NCBI GenBank assembly: GCA_033398695.1
Contig: CM065802.1
Span: 76,184,096-76,248,095 of the forward strand
Source of the DNA: Orobanche coerulescens
Lineage: Eukaryota; Streptophyta; Magnoliopsida; Lamiales; Orobanchaceae
Direction: 5' to 3'
DNA length: 64,000 nt
A program made the position numbers and the translations under genes. Below the pieces are notes generated by a model. The model was given only the letters and a program-made list of their open reading frames with translations. It did not search any database and had not been told where the DNA came from. This document shows, one piece after another, positions 31,773 to 43,365 of the stretch (the stretch's first letter is position 1; each line of letters begins with the position of its first letter).

Positions 31773-33996
31773 TGTAACACCCCAAAACTTCCCGGGGAAT
31801 TACAGTGCCGTGAATCCCGTGTGGGACCCACAAGGCTATTTTAGGAAATTGATATTTTAAATAAGTTATTATAAAATGGATGAATCCACGGTTACATAGC
31901 ACGGAACGAAATGTTTTAGAAGGAGGTACAATTCAAAACACGATTATTACATAAACAGAATTTCCGGAAATCAAATTAAAACATGCGGTAACCGAATTTT
32001 ATCCCAACGCCGCTCAAGTCTGACCGGAACCCTTGGGGATGTCCTGCACATATTCAACAAATTTACCTGGAACGACGGATCATGCCAGACAAATCGGGTC
32101 AGAGAATGATAATCCATAACAATGATTCACAGTAAGTACACGATTTATCAACACCGTACCACATAAAACATAGATGGTAATTCACAGTATAGCCGACGTC
32201 TTTCTCTTTTAACACATAAACCCCAAGGTCGCAACCAAGGGTCACGGAAGTATATACATAGAAATACTGTGGAATGTGGGTGCCATTTTAGGTCTTATCC
32301 CTCAACATATTTCCACATGGGTACCATTCAGGTTTTACCCCCAACACATCGGCCATTCATAACACAATTTCTAGAGAAAGACAATCGTTCGACATTCATC
32401 ACACAACGGCACATTCATGTATTCCGAAGATTGTAAATAAGATTAACACATCTCGAGCAAGATTTTACTTGCCTTAAATCCGATGGTAAGTGCCCCACGG
32501 CAACTTGAATTTCCACGACCGATCGAGCTCAACCTAATCACATAATCATCGATTAACATTTCGTAAGGATAACGCCGAACAAAACTAGTTTCCCATCCCT
32601 TTTCCTAACCGAACTCTAAACCTAGTTCGAATTTGAAAAACTAGTGTCGTGATTCTAAACTTAATAAAAATACTTATTATTACATGGTTTAATCCTTGGA
32701 TTAACGATTGTTATAGCAATTTGCTCAACAAGATTATCCCCCATCGTTATTTCAGTTGACAAGGATCGAGTATAGCATTTTTGAACTCCATAACCTACTA
32801 GTTAAATTCTCTATTTTGAGACCTCAATTCGGTGGGTTACCATTTCACACAACGATATCATTGGTCGATTCCTAACTATGGTAATGCTATCAAGCTTAAT
32901 TCCACCTAGTTAAGTCACATTCGAAGACTATATATCCAAGTTGGATTTCAATGAGTTTAGTATAAGGTGAATGAATTCTTAACCCAATTTCCCCTACCAT
33001 TGATTTGTTAGTTTATGTATCCAAGTTCGATTGAAATGGGAATTTCACATATGATTAATACAACAAGATATAAGAATTAATGGTTTGGGAATGAAATATG
33101 CTTACATGATAGTTTTGATTACTACAAGTTCATCCGATTAAATTGTCTACGAGAGTTAACAAACTACCCAAATACCCGTGATCCGATAGGCATAACAAAG
33201 ATATCAAAGAGGTAACCTCAAGGATTGATAGACTTACCTTAATAGAGGACGAACAATGAGAAATGATAACGAATCAACAAGGAACAATGAGGAGGAATGA
33301 ATAACGGATTGATCAACCTAGATAATCTCCTCCGGAGCTTGAGTAATCCTCTCCTTTATGCTGAAACAAGTGTTTGGAAGGCTAGAAATCGCCTAAGGTG
33401 GCTGGAAAAGGTTTTTCAATGGGTTGTTAAAGTTTTTAGGCCGGAAGAAATGAAGGAGGGAGTGTTGCTTTATAACATACAAATGACTTTATGTACGTTA
33501 ACACCCATGGTTTAACGTACGTAAAGCACATTGCGTACGTAGTGATCCCCAGATAACGTACGTAATGGTCTCCCAGAGGCTACGTATTAGGGAAAGATCC
33601 TGGTCGGAAGACCCATTCCCCCTTTACGTACGTAACCAAGTTCGGTTAACGTATGTAATATTACAAAGCTAACGTACGTTATGCAGGTTATCTAACGTAC
33701 ATTAGTCATTCAGTCCCTATTCAATTCTCACATTATAACCATCTCGGAGTGACCCTTTTCACTCGTCGAATAATTATTCGGGGAACAAGACGTTGGCCAC
33801 CATCATATTCGCATTGACAATTGTCAATCGATGTCAAGATACATCACCTCCGTTCCATTCACGTCACACAATCATATCACAATTGCACTTTTATGTAACC
33901 ACATAATACAAGAAGACAACATCGCAACGATAGACATTGTACTTTTAATTTATGAAATACATAGTAATTAAAGCATGAAATACCAATGGTATTACA
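31773..33996 (-). repeat. Right (5') LTR of element A
   Basis: 2224 bp, TGTAACACCCC to GGTATTACA. It has the empty CACTA site near 32039 and lacks about 150 bp present in the left LTR around 3330-3480, so the deletion or insertion followed integration. The TATA-like box and palindrome array are listed separately. Confidence 0.93.
33469..33703 (-). promoter_or_regulatory. TATA box and CGTACGT array, right LTR of A
   Basis: Minus-strand TTATAAAG at 33468-33475. Upstream in element sense lie CGTACGT-type sites starting at 33516, 33534, 33557, 33627, 33650, 33673 and 33696. The last four are spaced 23 bp exactly, as are 33534 and 33557. The ACGT core is the class of site bound by plant bZIP factors; binding here is inferred. 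Confidence 0.6.
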
Positions 33997-35348
33997 GGCA
34001 TCAACCGTCTTAGCCTCTGAATTTCAGAGCTTTTATTGTTCTTGCCGAAGGACATTCTCCCGATGCTCCTTGAGCTGATTGAGCGCTTGCCATAATGCAT
34101 TAGGCATTAGGCGGAACGCGTCCTCGACGTTGGTGATTGTAGTCTTCAGATCGAAGAGCTCATCCTGGGCAGTTGCTCGCATTCAATCGAGTTCTTTACC
34201 GACGTCATACAGTGCCTTCACAGCATCTTATAGGAACACTGTCTATCGTCCGATTGCATGGAGTTGCTAAATGTGGTCTTCAGTTCGTGGGGAGCCAGGA
34301 CGTGCGATTTTGGAATCTTCAGGTTCATTGAGTTGACAGAGAACCACATGATGATGGGGTCGTCGTGGTCTGTCATCAGGCAAGAAACCTTCATAAGAAT
34401 CTGACTTGGAGCTCACAGATACAGGAGATGCAGGGGCATTTTGAGCGGGCTCTTCGTCAGCAGGTGCTTCGTGAGCAGTAGCTTCAGAAGCCGGTGCCCC
34501 GGAAGATTGTGCGGCATGGCCAGTCTTGAAATCCTCCTGTTCAGCTTGGTTTTTTGTAGTCCAGAGTATAGGAGGGACTGAATCCTCCTATCGACTCTCA
34601 GCTTATGCCTGATCTGAAAGAGGGACTGATTCCTCTTGGCGGATGGTGCGGGCGATGCCTTCTTGTTGTTACGGGACAGGATGGGCTTCCTGTTCAGGTG
34701 CTGCTTTTTCTTCAGTGGTAACAGGAGGGACTGATTTCTTTTGCTGTTGATCGTTGGTAGATTCCTGTTGCGGGGGAGGGGACTGATTTCTGTGAGATGT
34801 CCCCTGACCCTGTTGGCTGTGGTGATTGGCCATTTCTCATTCCCTGGCCTCTTCACGGCTTATTCGTAGACCTTCCTTAAAGGAATCATCGTCAGCATCT
34901 GAGTCAGGGTCGGAGTGATGACTTGGTGAGGGAGCTTTGTCAGCGACTGCAATTTCCCTTTCAGTTTGGCCTTCTCTTTCGCCTTGTAATAGTCAGAAAT
35001 GAGATCATGGCAAAAGTGATCCTCCCAACAGATCAAGACTTCGACATTTTGGGCGTCCGTGACCTCCAGAATGAACAATTCTTCTTCCTTCCAGTCAGCC
35101 CAGTTGTACAAGGTGTCATATGAGGCAACCCTGTATGACTTCCATATCTTTAAGCGTTCAAATGCTCGCTCTATTTGGACTTGAAGGAGATTATTTTTGA
35201 TTATTTCTGTTGGGGAGGGACTCCATACAGTAATTGGGTTCACTGTTCGGATTGGATCGTCAACAGGTATGGGAGCCTGTTTCAGATAAGGATCCCGGAT
35301 AGGGGATGGTACCCTGTGGGGAGAGGGATCTTGTACAGGTGTCGGTAC
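33997..35348 (-). pseudogene. Middle part of the extra ORF of Copia element F
   Basis: A minus-strand coding-like block between element A and the solo LTR. 34860-35243 reads PSPTEIIKNNLLQVQIERAF, RLKIWKSYRVASYDTLYNWA, FILEVTDAQNVEVLICWED and HDLISDYYKAKEKAKLKGKL, a mixed-charge globular-looking segment. It is followed by a low-complexity, glutamine/proline-rich region (34413-34856) with stops. Just upstream, near 35250-35340, repeated P-I-x-D-P units occur. I recognise no enzyme family. By continuity it joins 37403-38520 upstream and 1-719 downstream. Confidence 0.5.
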
Positions 35349-37402
35349 TGTAACACCCCCAAGTTATTCAGGGTATATTACAATGCCGTGAGCCCCATTG
35401 TGGGACCCACAAGACTATACATACGCGGAACCATGAACTTTGACCGATAAGGTTTAAACATAATCCATTGGAAGACAATAAAATTGACAACCAAAACAAT
35501 ATCCAATAAGACAAAATACAATACATCGGAATCAATCCCAACGCAACCCCAGACAAAACATCAAGAAGCTCAGAACCAGTACTCGAGTACTCATAACCAT
35601 TTCAAATACAACAATATTGAATGGATGAAATACAAAATACAAACAGTGACAAGACACAGCATCACGCTTGCCCATCATCTTCATGCCGACCCTGTACATA
35701 CCTATCCGCTCTTTTGGATCCTGAAATACATGAAAAGTATTCCCCCCCAAAAGGGGTTAGCCGTCGAATAGCTTGTACAAGTATATCGAATATGAAACCC
35801 AATACTTCTCGTCCATAAAGTAAATGTACTTATCATTTCATCAAACTCAAGACTAGTATTCTGGAATAACTAAATCTCATAACACTTTACTTCAATACAT
35901 ACGTGATTAACCATGGAACCGCACCAAAGGCAACAGAACCCTCAGAGGCCCCGTCAGACCCTCCCATAGTGCTTAACCCAAAATATTCGTGGAACTGCCC
36001 CAAAGGCAACAGAACCCTCAGAGGACCCGTCGGTCCGTCCCATAGTGAATATATACAATCATAAACATATATTTGCCTTTGAGACATCGAGAATCGGAAG
36101 GAAAAGTATACAAGTTCGGTAGGTCCAAGAATGCACTTCCGACACCTAAATGATTCATAAGGAATACGATAATTAATAATCAATACTCAAATCATACAGA
36201 GAAACTCACTAAACCCACTACCGATTTCCACTGATTACAATATCATAACCATAGGGTCGGGAAACACCCAAACCCTCTCAAATTCGCAACATAAACCAAA
36301 GTAGGGCATGAAATCATAGGGTTGATGTAAATACAAGTGAGATTAATCACGAACTCAAGATTTCCATGGTAAAAAAAATGGGTTACACAACCGAATCGAA
36401 CAAAACCCCCAAAAACTACCCAAGGTAGGGTTTCACAAAGATTTACCTCGATTTTAAGGAGAAGAGACAGTATTGTGATGATTAAATAACGTTATGAACT
36501 CGAGATGATGCTGATTGATGAACTCCCGTCGATTCTTCACCTTGGAATCGCCCAAATCGCAACAATGGAGATGAAGAAGGAGGAAATGGGTTAAGAAACC
36601 CGTCCCTCACGTTTATATAGTCTGACCAATGTTATGGCCATAACTATTAATCCTTAAGGCTGTAACTATGCTACTGGGCAACACCAAAAAAAAATGAACG
36701 TAGTTTACGGTCGTAACATTCAAGGATTACGGCCGTAATATCCAACTCTTACGGCCGTAACTTCCAAATGGATACGGCCACAGAAATGCTACTGGAATAA
36801 CGGGTTATTGACGAAGGCAACTTACGGCCGTAATATCTATTCCATATGGCGGTAACACCTGTATCATACGACCGTAACACTTTCCTGTAATGCAGTTCGA
36901 ATTCAGCTACCCAAAATGGCACAAACGATGCTAAACTCAATGATAAAACTAGCTAATGGAATATTACGAAGGGTATAACCAATGTAGATTCATGAGCTAT
37001 ACAAAATCTTAAGTTCCGATCACTAGGAGGTATGTGGAAATGGATACAAGACATATACACATAACTTTCGTAAATAGCAAAGATGGCCCAAAACTTCCGA
37101 AATTCCCGGTTCACGGTCGAGTAAAATTTCAGACGTTCACAACAGGCCTGAACATAAATAACGAACTTATAGGTTCAAAGAAATTACAGTTCCCAACAAA
37201 ATATACGAGAATCGAACCAAAACATGACAAAATCACAAAATGCCTCATTACGACCAAAATGGTCTCGAAACTCATTCAAAAGTCGAAAGGTGCAGAACAA
37301 GATAATTTCCAAATATCGATACGATTACAAGCGAGTTGTCAAAATCGTAAAAAAATACCAAAATCATGAAGATACGGAAATTAGAAAAATATGGATATTA
37401 CA
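35349..37402 (-). repeat. Solo LTR with perfect GGTAC target duplication
   Basis: 2054 bp from TGTAACACCCC to GGATATTACA, flanked by GGTAC at 35344-35348 and 37403-37407. No primer site, purine tract or coding sequence is attached, so it is what remains after recombination between two LTRs. The ends resemble A and E but the body differs, so it is a third family of the same general type. A minus-strand TATATAAA at 36612-36619 and an ACGGCCGT array lie inside. ORFs within it (for example 37034-37369, 35484-35771) have no recognisable domain. Confidence 0.92.
36612..36875 (-). promoter_or_regulatory. TATA box and ACGGCCGT array in the solo LTR
   Basis: TATATAAA on the minus strand at 36612-36619. 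Upstream in element sense, ACGGCCGT-like palindromes start at 36707, 36729, 36751, 36774, 36824, 36846 and 36868. Spacing is 22 bp, with one of 23 and one gap of 50. The full palindrome is TTACGGCCGTAA. Confidence 0.6.
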
Positions 37403-38520
37403 GGTACCCTGTCAGAAGTAGCGGCTTTCGGCTCCAAGGGGCAGCCGATTCACCAGAACCCTCTAGTTTGGCAAACAGTTGTTCTTCCGTCATAGACGCC
37501 ATAGGATCGGGATCTGCTGTCTATGCAACAACTATTTCTTCCATAGGGGTTGCGCCCTGTGGGATAGGATCAACGACAGGAATGGGAGAGACCTCTACAG
37601 TAACTGATGTGGGTACTGTAGGCACAATCTTGGAAGACTTCTCTACCTTCTTTTTATTTTTCTCAATAGCATGAGGGGCACTTCTTCTTTGATTTCTCCT
37701 TGCTCGCGATCCTCTCAGTGATATCTCTTGGGTCACTTGAGATTGGCAAGGCTTTTGAGTTTGGTCTTTTACAATCAAAGGCGATTTCTTGAATACAGTG
37801 GCAGTCATCCCTCTAATGAACTTCCCGGGGCCAATCTTTTTGGCATGCTCGGATTGTTTAACTTCACAGGTGATAAAGATATGGTTGAGAATGAGGCCGA
37901 AATATTTCTTAGCGGACTTAGGTTTGGCAGCCTCTTCCTGTATCCTTTTCAGCAGAATCTGGCACCAATTTACCTTTTCTCCTGACATGATGGCCACCAT
38001 CATCCAGAAGCGAAGGTTTGTGCACATTTTGAATGCTCCTGTATGGTTCTCAATAACCTGGCAGCATAAGTCATGCAAATAGACATAATGCAGACAAAAA
38101 TTCTTTTTGTGGCATGAAGGATGAACGTTCTGTGCATCCGCATCCCCAGTGAATAGCCTCCAGTATGTAGTCAGCAATTCCTCCGACCCGGAGGTCTCGA
38201 GTTCTTCTATCTTCAGGCCATCCGACGACAGCCTATAGATTTCTTCAAGCAGATCTTTGTTCAAAGAGATCTGAATCCCTTGAACGGTTGTAGAAATTTC
38301 AGATACTTCACCTTATTTCCTCTTAGATGCGTAAACGATTGAAGCGTCTATGTAGAATTCTTTTACAATTGTCTCATCATATAATTCGACGTGGTGACTA
38401 GAAAGGCGGTAGAGCCCTTGCTGTTTCACCTGAGAAACAACAACTTCCATTCCATTGGAGTCTTCTCATTCGACGATAATTCTTTCCATCACCACAGACC
38501 TTGCGAGAATGCGTCCGTCG
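37403..38520 (-). pseudogene. N-terminal part of the extra ORF of Copia element F
   Basis: The longest piece (37521-38264, 247 codons) reads LLEEIYRLSSDGLKIEELE, CHKKNFCLHYVYLHDLCC, LRFWMMVAIMSGEKVNWCQIL, AKKYFGLILNHIFITCEVK and GPGKFIRGM, then a lysine/arginine-rich linker. Upstream (38265-38489) the same frame continues through LYDETIVKEFYIDASIVYAS and VSEISTTVQGIQISLNK, with two stops. This pattern (FY-x-x-A, VQG-x-x-I, then MVAI-x-x-G-x-KVNW) is familiar from long ORFs that accompany Copia elements in some asterid genomes, and is distantly like the Athila extra-ORF domain. The function is not known to me. It lies downstream of pol, in the env-like position of a Sirevirus. Confidence 0.55.
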
Positions 38521-38599
38521 ATGATAGTCTCCTTCTTCTTCTGGGAGAGGGAGGAAGTTTGAGAAGTTGTTATTTTAGCAGAAAAAGTTTTAAGAAAAT

Positions 38600-39330
38600 T
38601 TGAAAGTATCACAGAGAAAATGCAGAAAATACCGAGAAGAATGTAGGCTGTTTTGGCTTAAGGCTCGTTTAAAATTGCAGAAAGAGTGAAGAGTCTTAGG
38701 GAGCAAGATATAGTCCTGTTATAGGGTGCAGAAAAATTAGGGTTACATACAGTGAACGGTTAGATTTAAGGGATGGGAACCGTCCTTTTAAAATGAATGT
38801 ACATGATGGATTCAGAATAACTGGTACGTCTTATCCATTTTTTTGAAGTGATAACCGGTCCCACTTCTGACAGTTCATCTTCCCTTATTGCAATAAACGA
38901 TGGTTTTGAAATTATTAAAGTCGTGTTATTTGAGGCATTGAAGTTCAGATGCCTTTAAAGCATTAAAGGATAAAACGTTTGAACTGTAAACAGGGCACGT
39001 GGACTTAAAAGTTTTTGTACGAACAATATTATATTATATTAATTGACATCCTACAGTATATGTGTTGTATCCGCGAAAGTACAACGTTCCCCCTTAAAAA
39101 GGTACATACAGGATTTAACACTTACACCAATATTTAGATTAATACTGTATTCATGGGTCGTACAGTATTCCCCCTTAATTAATGCACACGTTAGCTGTAG
39201 GAAAGTTTCATGCCTTCTTTGTCTTACAGTACTATCTGGCTGGTTCTGGGTGTATAGTTAATTAATGTAGATACTGTATACTTGGGTCTTACAGCATTCC
39301 CCCTCAATTAATGAGTAAAAGCATAAAAAC
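38600..39330 (-). other. Non-coding region after pol of F with repeated purine tracts
   Basis: On the minus strand three purine tracts of the form AAGGGGGAA or GAGGGGGAA follow the RNase H stop: near 39296-39310 (TTGAGGGGGAATGCTGTA), 39169-39180 (TTAAGGGGGAATACTGTA) and 39088-39099 (TTAAGGGGGAACGTTGTA). Sirevirus elements are known for several copies of the polypurine tract between pol and the 3' LTR. The LTR start itself could not be fixed. Confidence 0.55.
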
Positions 39331-39834
39331 TTATAGGGAGTCCGGATGTAGCATTCCCAATTCTTGACGAAGCATGCAAAATTTGGTCGTGCTGAGCGGT
39401 TTTCTAAAGATGTCACCCAACTGAATGTCTGTATGAATCTTTTCGATACGAACATCCTTATTCTCAATATAATTTATGATGAAGTGATGCTTCATATCAA
39501 TATGCTTAGTTCGCGAGTGCAATACAGGATTGTGTGCTATTGCAATTGCACTCGTGCTATCACACATGATTGGTGTCTCTCTGGAACTGATTCCATAATT
39601 TGATACTTGTTGTTGCATCCTGAGAATCTACATACAGAAACTTCCAGCAGCATAATACTCCGACTCAGCTGTAGAAAGCGAGTTGGACAATTGTTTCTTT
39701 CTGAACCATGACACAAGTCTAGGTCCAAGAAAGTGACAAGTACCGCTTGTACTCTTCCTATCCAACTTACAACCTCCGAGATCCGAGTCACTGTAGCCAA
39801 CCAAATCGAATCCTGCTTCCTTAAGATACCACAT
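39331..39834 (-). pseudogene. RNase H of Copia element F
   Basis: Two overlapping minus-strand frames. The first has FDLVGYSDSDLGGCKLDRKS, SGTCHFLGPRLVSW and LSTAESEYYAAGS (39628-39834). The second has IMCDSTSAIAIAHNPVLHSR, TKHIDMKHHFI and DIFRKPLS, ending at the stop at 39331. These are the conserved Copia RNase H motifs, with catalytic residues in SDSD, E of AESEY and CDSTSA. A frame change near 39600-39640 breaks it. It is the last part of pol. Confidence 0.88.
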
Positions 39835-39953
39835 TCCTACATCAACTATTACTTTTACGTACGTAAGGATTCATTTGGATGTCGTGAAGTGTGACTCCTT
39901 AGGTGCTATTTGATACCGAGAACACACTCCTATAGCAAACTGGATATCAAGAG

Positions 39954-41272
39954 TCATCCAATAATCTTCCTATAGAGTGATTGATCAACCGACTTTCTAG
40001 CTTCGTCAGCACTAATTTGCACGGAAGTGCTCATGGGGGTTGACGAGGATTTGGAGTTGTTCATCCCAAATTTGTTGAGTAGATCCTTGCTGTACTTCTC
40101 CTGGTTGATAAAGATTCTTGTAGGCAATTGCTTCACCTGCAATCCTAGAAAATAACTAATTTCTTCCATCATACTCATTTCAAATTTACTTTGGATGAGA
40201 TGAGAGAACCTTTGACATAAAGCAAGGTTAGTAGAACCAAATATAATATCATCGACATATATTTGCACCATTAACAGGTCATCTCCTTCCTGTATCTTGA
40301 ATAGAGTCTTGTCCATCGCATCTTTCTCAAATCCATTATCGATAAGGTACAGGGACATGGTTTCGTACCATGCTCTCGGTGCTTGGTTAATTCCATAAAG
40401 AGCTTTCCGTAGTCTATATGCTAGGTCTCCGCCTTCAGTGTTGACAAACCCTGGTGATTGTTCAACATAGACTTCTTCGGCGAGATCTCCATTTAGGAAT
40501 GCGCTCTTAACGTCCATTTGATATACTATAAAACTTTTATGGGCGGCAAAAGCTAGGAATATCCTGATGGCTTCTAGTCTGGCTACAGGGACAAATGTCT
40601 CATCATAGTCTATGCATTCTTTCTGTCTGTAGCCTTATACGACTAGACAGGATTTGTTCCTGATAACAAGTCCATTCTCATCCTTCTTGTTTCTAAATAC
40701 CCATTTGGTTTCAATTACAGCTTGATGTTATGGCCTGGGTATTAGATACCATACATTGTTTCTTTCGAAATCGTTAAGCTCTTCTTCTATAAAAGTGATC
40801 CAGTGATAATTATTCAAAGCTTCATTGGTAGAAACAGGTTTGGATTGAGCTAGGTATACAACTAGGGTACACATAGCTAGTCTCCTAAGTTCAGCTTGAT
40901 ATTTCCATACAGCAAAAGGAGATTTCTCAAAATCAGATTCTTCTTGTGTACACAGTACAGTTCCTTATGTACTTTGTATTCTTTTTTGGGTAGATATACC
41001 AGCATTATCACCTATAATTAACTCTTGTGGGTGATCTTTCAACCATCTCCTGTCAGGTTCTAGTTCGGCATCCCATACTGTATCTTGAGGTGTTGTAGAT
41101 TCAGCTTGAGCTTGTACAGCATCGGCTTCGACTACTTCTGTTCTTATAGCTGCGGGATTGATTTCTAAGTCTACGATAGGTTCTGTTGGAGTATGAGGGT
41201 CATTAATGTAAAGTGTTCAGAAATTCTGGGTCAAGCCATCTACTCCTGTAGGATCGAAATGAGGTTCATCGA
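39954..41272 (-). pseudogene. Reverse transcriptase of Copia element F
   Basis: 39954-40517 is open for 187 codons: [34 protein letters not shown], the catalytic [22 protein letters not shown] and [15 protein letters not shown]. Upstream (40518-41272) the minus strand has [20 protein letters not shown] after stops and frame changes. All are Copia RT blocks, closest in style to the Sirevirus lineage. The 5' edge at 41272/41273 is where D inserted; integrase resumes at 51835. It is broken. Confidence 0.88.
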
Positions 41273-41277
41273 ACACT

Positions 41278-42604
41278 TGTTGCGATATTTCCTACACGCA
41301 AGTGCACGTCATCGTTTACAAGTAATAAAGTGATAAGTAGAGTATCGTTCCCACGAGGATTGAATCTCTAACTACCGATGTTTTCGTATTCCAATTTTAT
41401 CTAAACAATCGAATTTTGGGTTTTGCGATTAATAACTAAAAGAAGTACTAAAAGACTAAGGAGTAGAAAACAATATCTTGGATAAAAGAAATCAAATGAT
41501 AAATAAGTCTAGGGTTCTGAATCCACCTTAGTTAATCCGAATTTACTCTCGATTATCCGTAATAAATAATTTTCCCAATTTATTGAAGGCGGAGATTGCT
41601 AATATATTCTACCGCCTCTCCCGAGGTCAATAGATTTATCTAACGGCGACTAACGCACTCTATCCCTAGGTGAATTATTTCGTCGATAGGCAAAAAGCAT
41701 GAAATCTCCTAAAGGCCACGTAGTTCCTATGAGTATATTCATATCTCACAGAATAAAACGGTCCTCACCAATAGTTCCTCACCAAATCTCCTCTCCCGAT
41801 TCGAAGTGAATGATTAAATCAATACAACTATTGGCCAGATAATTGCAAGCATTAAACATAATTGGGAAAACTCAATAAAAGGTAATAAATTGGATAATCT
41901 CAATCAATTCGTCAAAACTACGGTTTCAACAAAACCCTAGATTAGGGCTTTAGCACGACATACTAAAAGCGAAAATACAGAATAAATAAACGAAAGCATA
42001 AAATTCAAACGCAGATGAAGCTCGGATTCCTCCGTTCTTCGACTCCCCATATGCCCTTGAATTCTTACGCTTTCCTCTTCTTCTGCCGTCTCAAGCTTAA
42101 GCTCTCAAAAGTTAAGATCCAATGATTCCAAGATGATTTAATTAGGGTCTAAAACCCTATTTATATCTCAAAGACATCAACAAATCGCGTCCGTATTAGT
42201 CGGTCGAAATCGGCTTCAAACAGCTCAAAATCCGCGCAGACCTACCAAACCCGCTAAGTGTGCCGCGGCTCACTAAACCTGTGCCGCGGCACATCGCCTT
42301 CAGCTGAATGCCTGGGCGTTAATTAATTCTTCTGTGCTGCGGCTCACCTGGGATGTTCCGCGGCACAGAGTACAGGTTACTCTGCCCTTCGGTTAGTGTC
42401 TTCATGTGCCGCGGCTCAGCTTCCTTGTGCCGCGGCTCAGAGTCCAGTTTTGCCGTTTTCGCCCGTTTTGCCTCGTTTTAGCTTCCGGACTTCAATTTCC
42501 TGTCAATCATACAAAATTAAGGCATTAAAAGCTCATTTAGACGATTTCACTCTCCACAATATTACGAAATAATGATAAATAAGCGTATAAAAATACGCCT
42601 AACA
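41278..42604 (-). repeat. Left (3') LTR of element D
   Basis: 1327 bp, TGTTGCGAT to CGCCTAACA. It has TATAAATA on minus at 42158-42165 and a GTGCCGCGGC array at about 42260-42440, in the same arrangement as the right LTR. Confidence 0.95.
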
Positions 42605-43365
42605 AATACCCCCAAACTTAAGCCTTTGCTTGTCCTCAAGCAAAAAGAATTAAATTCAATAAAAGAATGTCGTGAATAATCGTGCAACTCATAGTGTTCA
42701 ACCTAATCAATACTATCCTGTAATTCTCTCTAAATAATACGAGTGTCATAAAAGCGAGCTGCACTCAGAATAATGATTCTGCAAAGCAATCAAATTCAGT
42801 CCTAATCACTCGTTCATGCAGAAAATTCAGCTCAAAGATCAACAAAACGTGAATCAAATCGACCGTCAATAAGAAAGGCTAACACAACCAAGCTAGTTCG
42901 TCCCGTTCCACAGTCGAAAGGCACAATTTTCACGAGTTTCATAACAATTAAACCTCGGACAGTATCCCCTTATATATGCTCAAGAATTTGATTCGAGTCG
43001 ACCACTAGGTTAGGATCTCGGGATATTTCATCGGGATAATCCTAGGGTGGAACTTCCATTCTCATGTATTGGAAAACCGTTTGACGTAAAAGACACTCAT
43101 GGGGCACATGGATGCTTCTAGTTACTAAGTTCCCGTCTACAGCGGAGAAACAACTCGAATACATAATTTCCGCATGTCCGAATCAAGGTTGCCGTTTTAC
43201 GCGAGAGTAAACAGCGGGTCACGCGAATACCCCCGGTTACTAGGCTCCCTATCATTGGCACATGTGAAATATCTAAATCACTAGTCTAATCGGGGTCGTC
43301 GTTTTACGCGAGAGTAAACAACGGGTTACGCGAATACCCCCGGTTACTAGACTTCCCTTCATAGA
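42605..43365 (-). repeat. Polypurine tract and 107-bp tandem repeat in the 3' region of D
   Basis: TAAGTTTGGGGGTATT on minus (42605-42620) abuts the 3' LTR. The TTTTACGCGAGAGTAAAC unit begins at 43195 and 43302, the same 107-bp period as in C. ORF 43273-43536 on minus is only this repeat read through. Confidence 0.75.

Larger units (their letters stand above)
720..33996 (-). mobile_element. Element A: Tekay/Del-type chromovirus (Ty3/gypsy), nested
   Basis: LTRs at 720-3885 and 31773-33996 both begin TGTAACACCCC and end GGTATTACA on the plus strand. Flanks are GGCAG on the left and GGCAT on the right, a 5-bp target duplication with one mismatch. After removing B and C the interior is about 4.9 kb. 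In minus-strand order it holds gag, zinc knuckles, aspartic protease, RT, RNase H, integrase and a chromodomain, which is the chromovirus order. The primer site matches initiator tRNA-Met. The long LTRs, TGTAACACC ends and chromodomain fit the Tekay/Del lineage. Coding sequence has frameshifts and stops, so the element is dead. It is inserted in the extra ORF of Copia element F. Confidence 0.92.

Noticed and set aside
34079..35450. Plus-strand ORFs between A and the solo LTR
   Set aside because: Opposite to the coding-like minus strand of F; one (35175-35450) crosses the solo LTR boundary.
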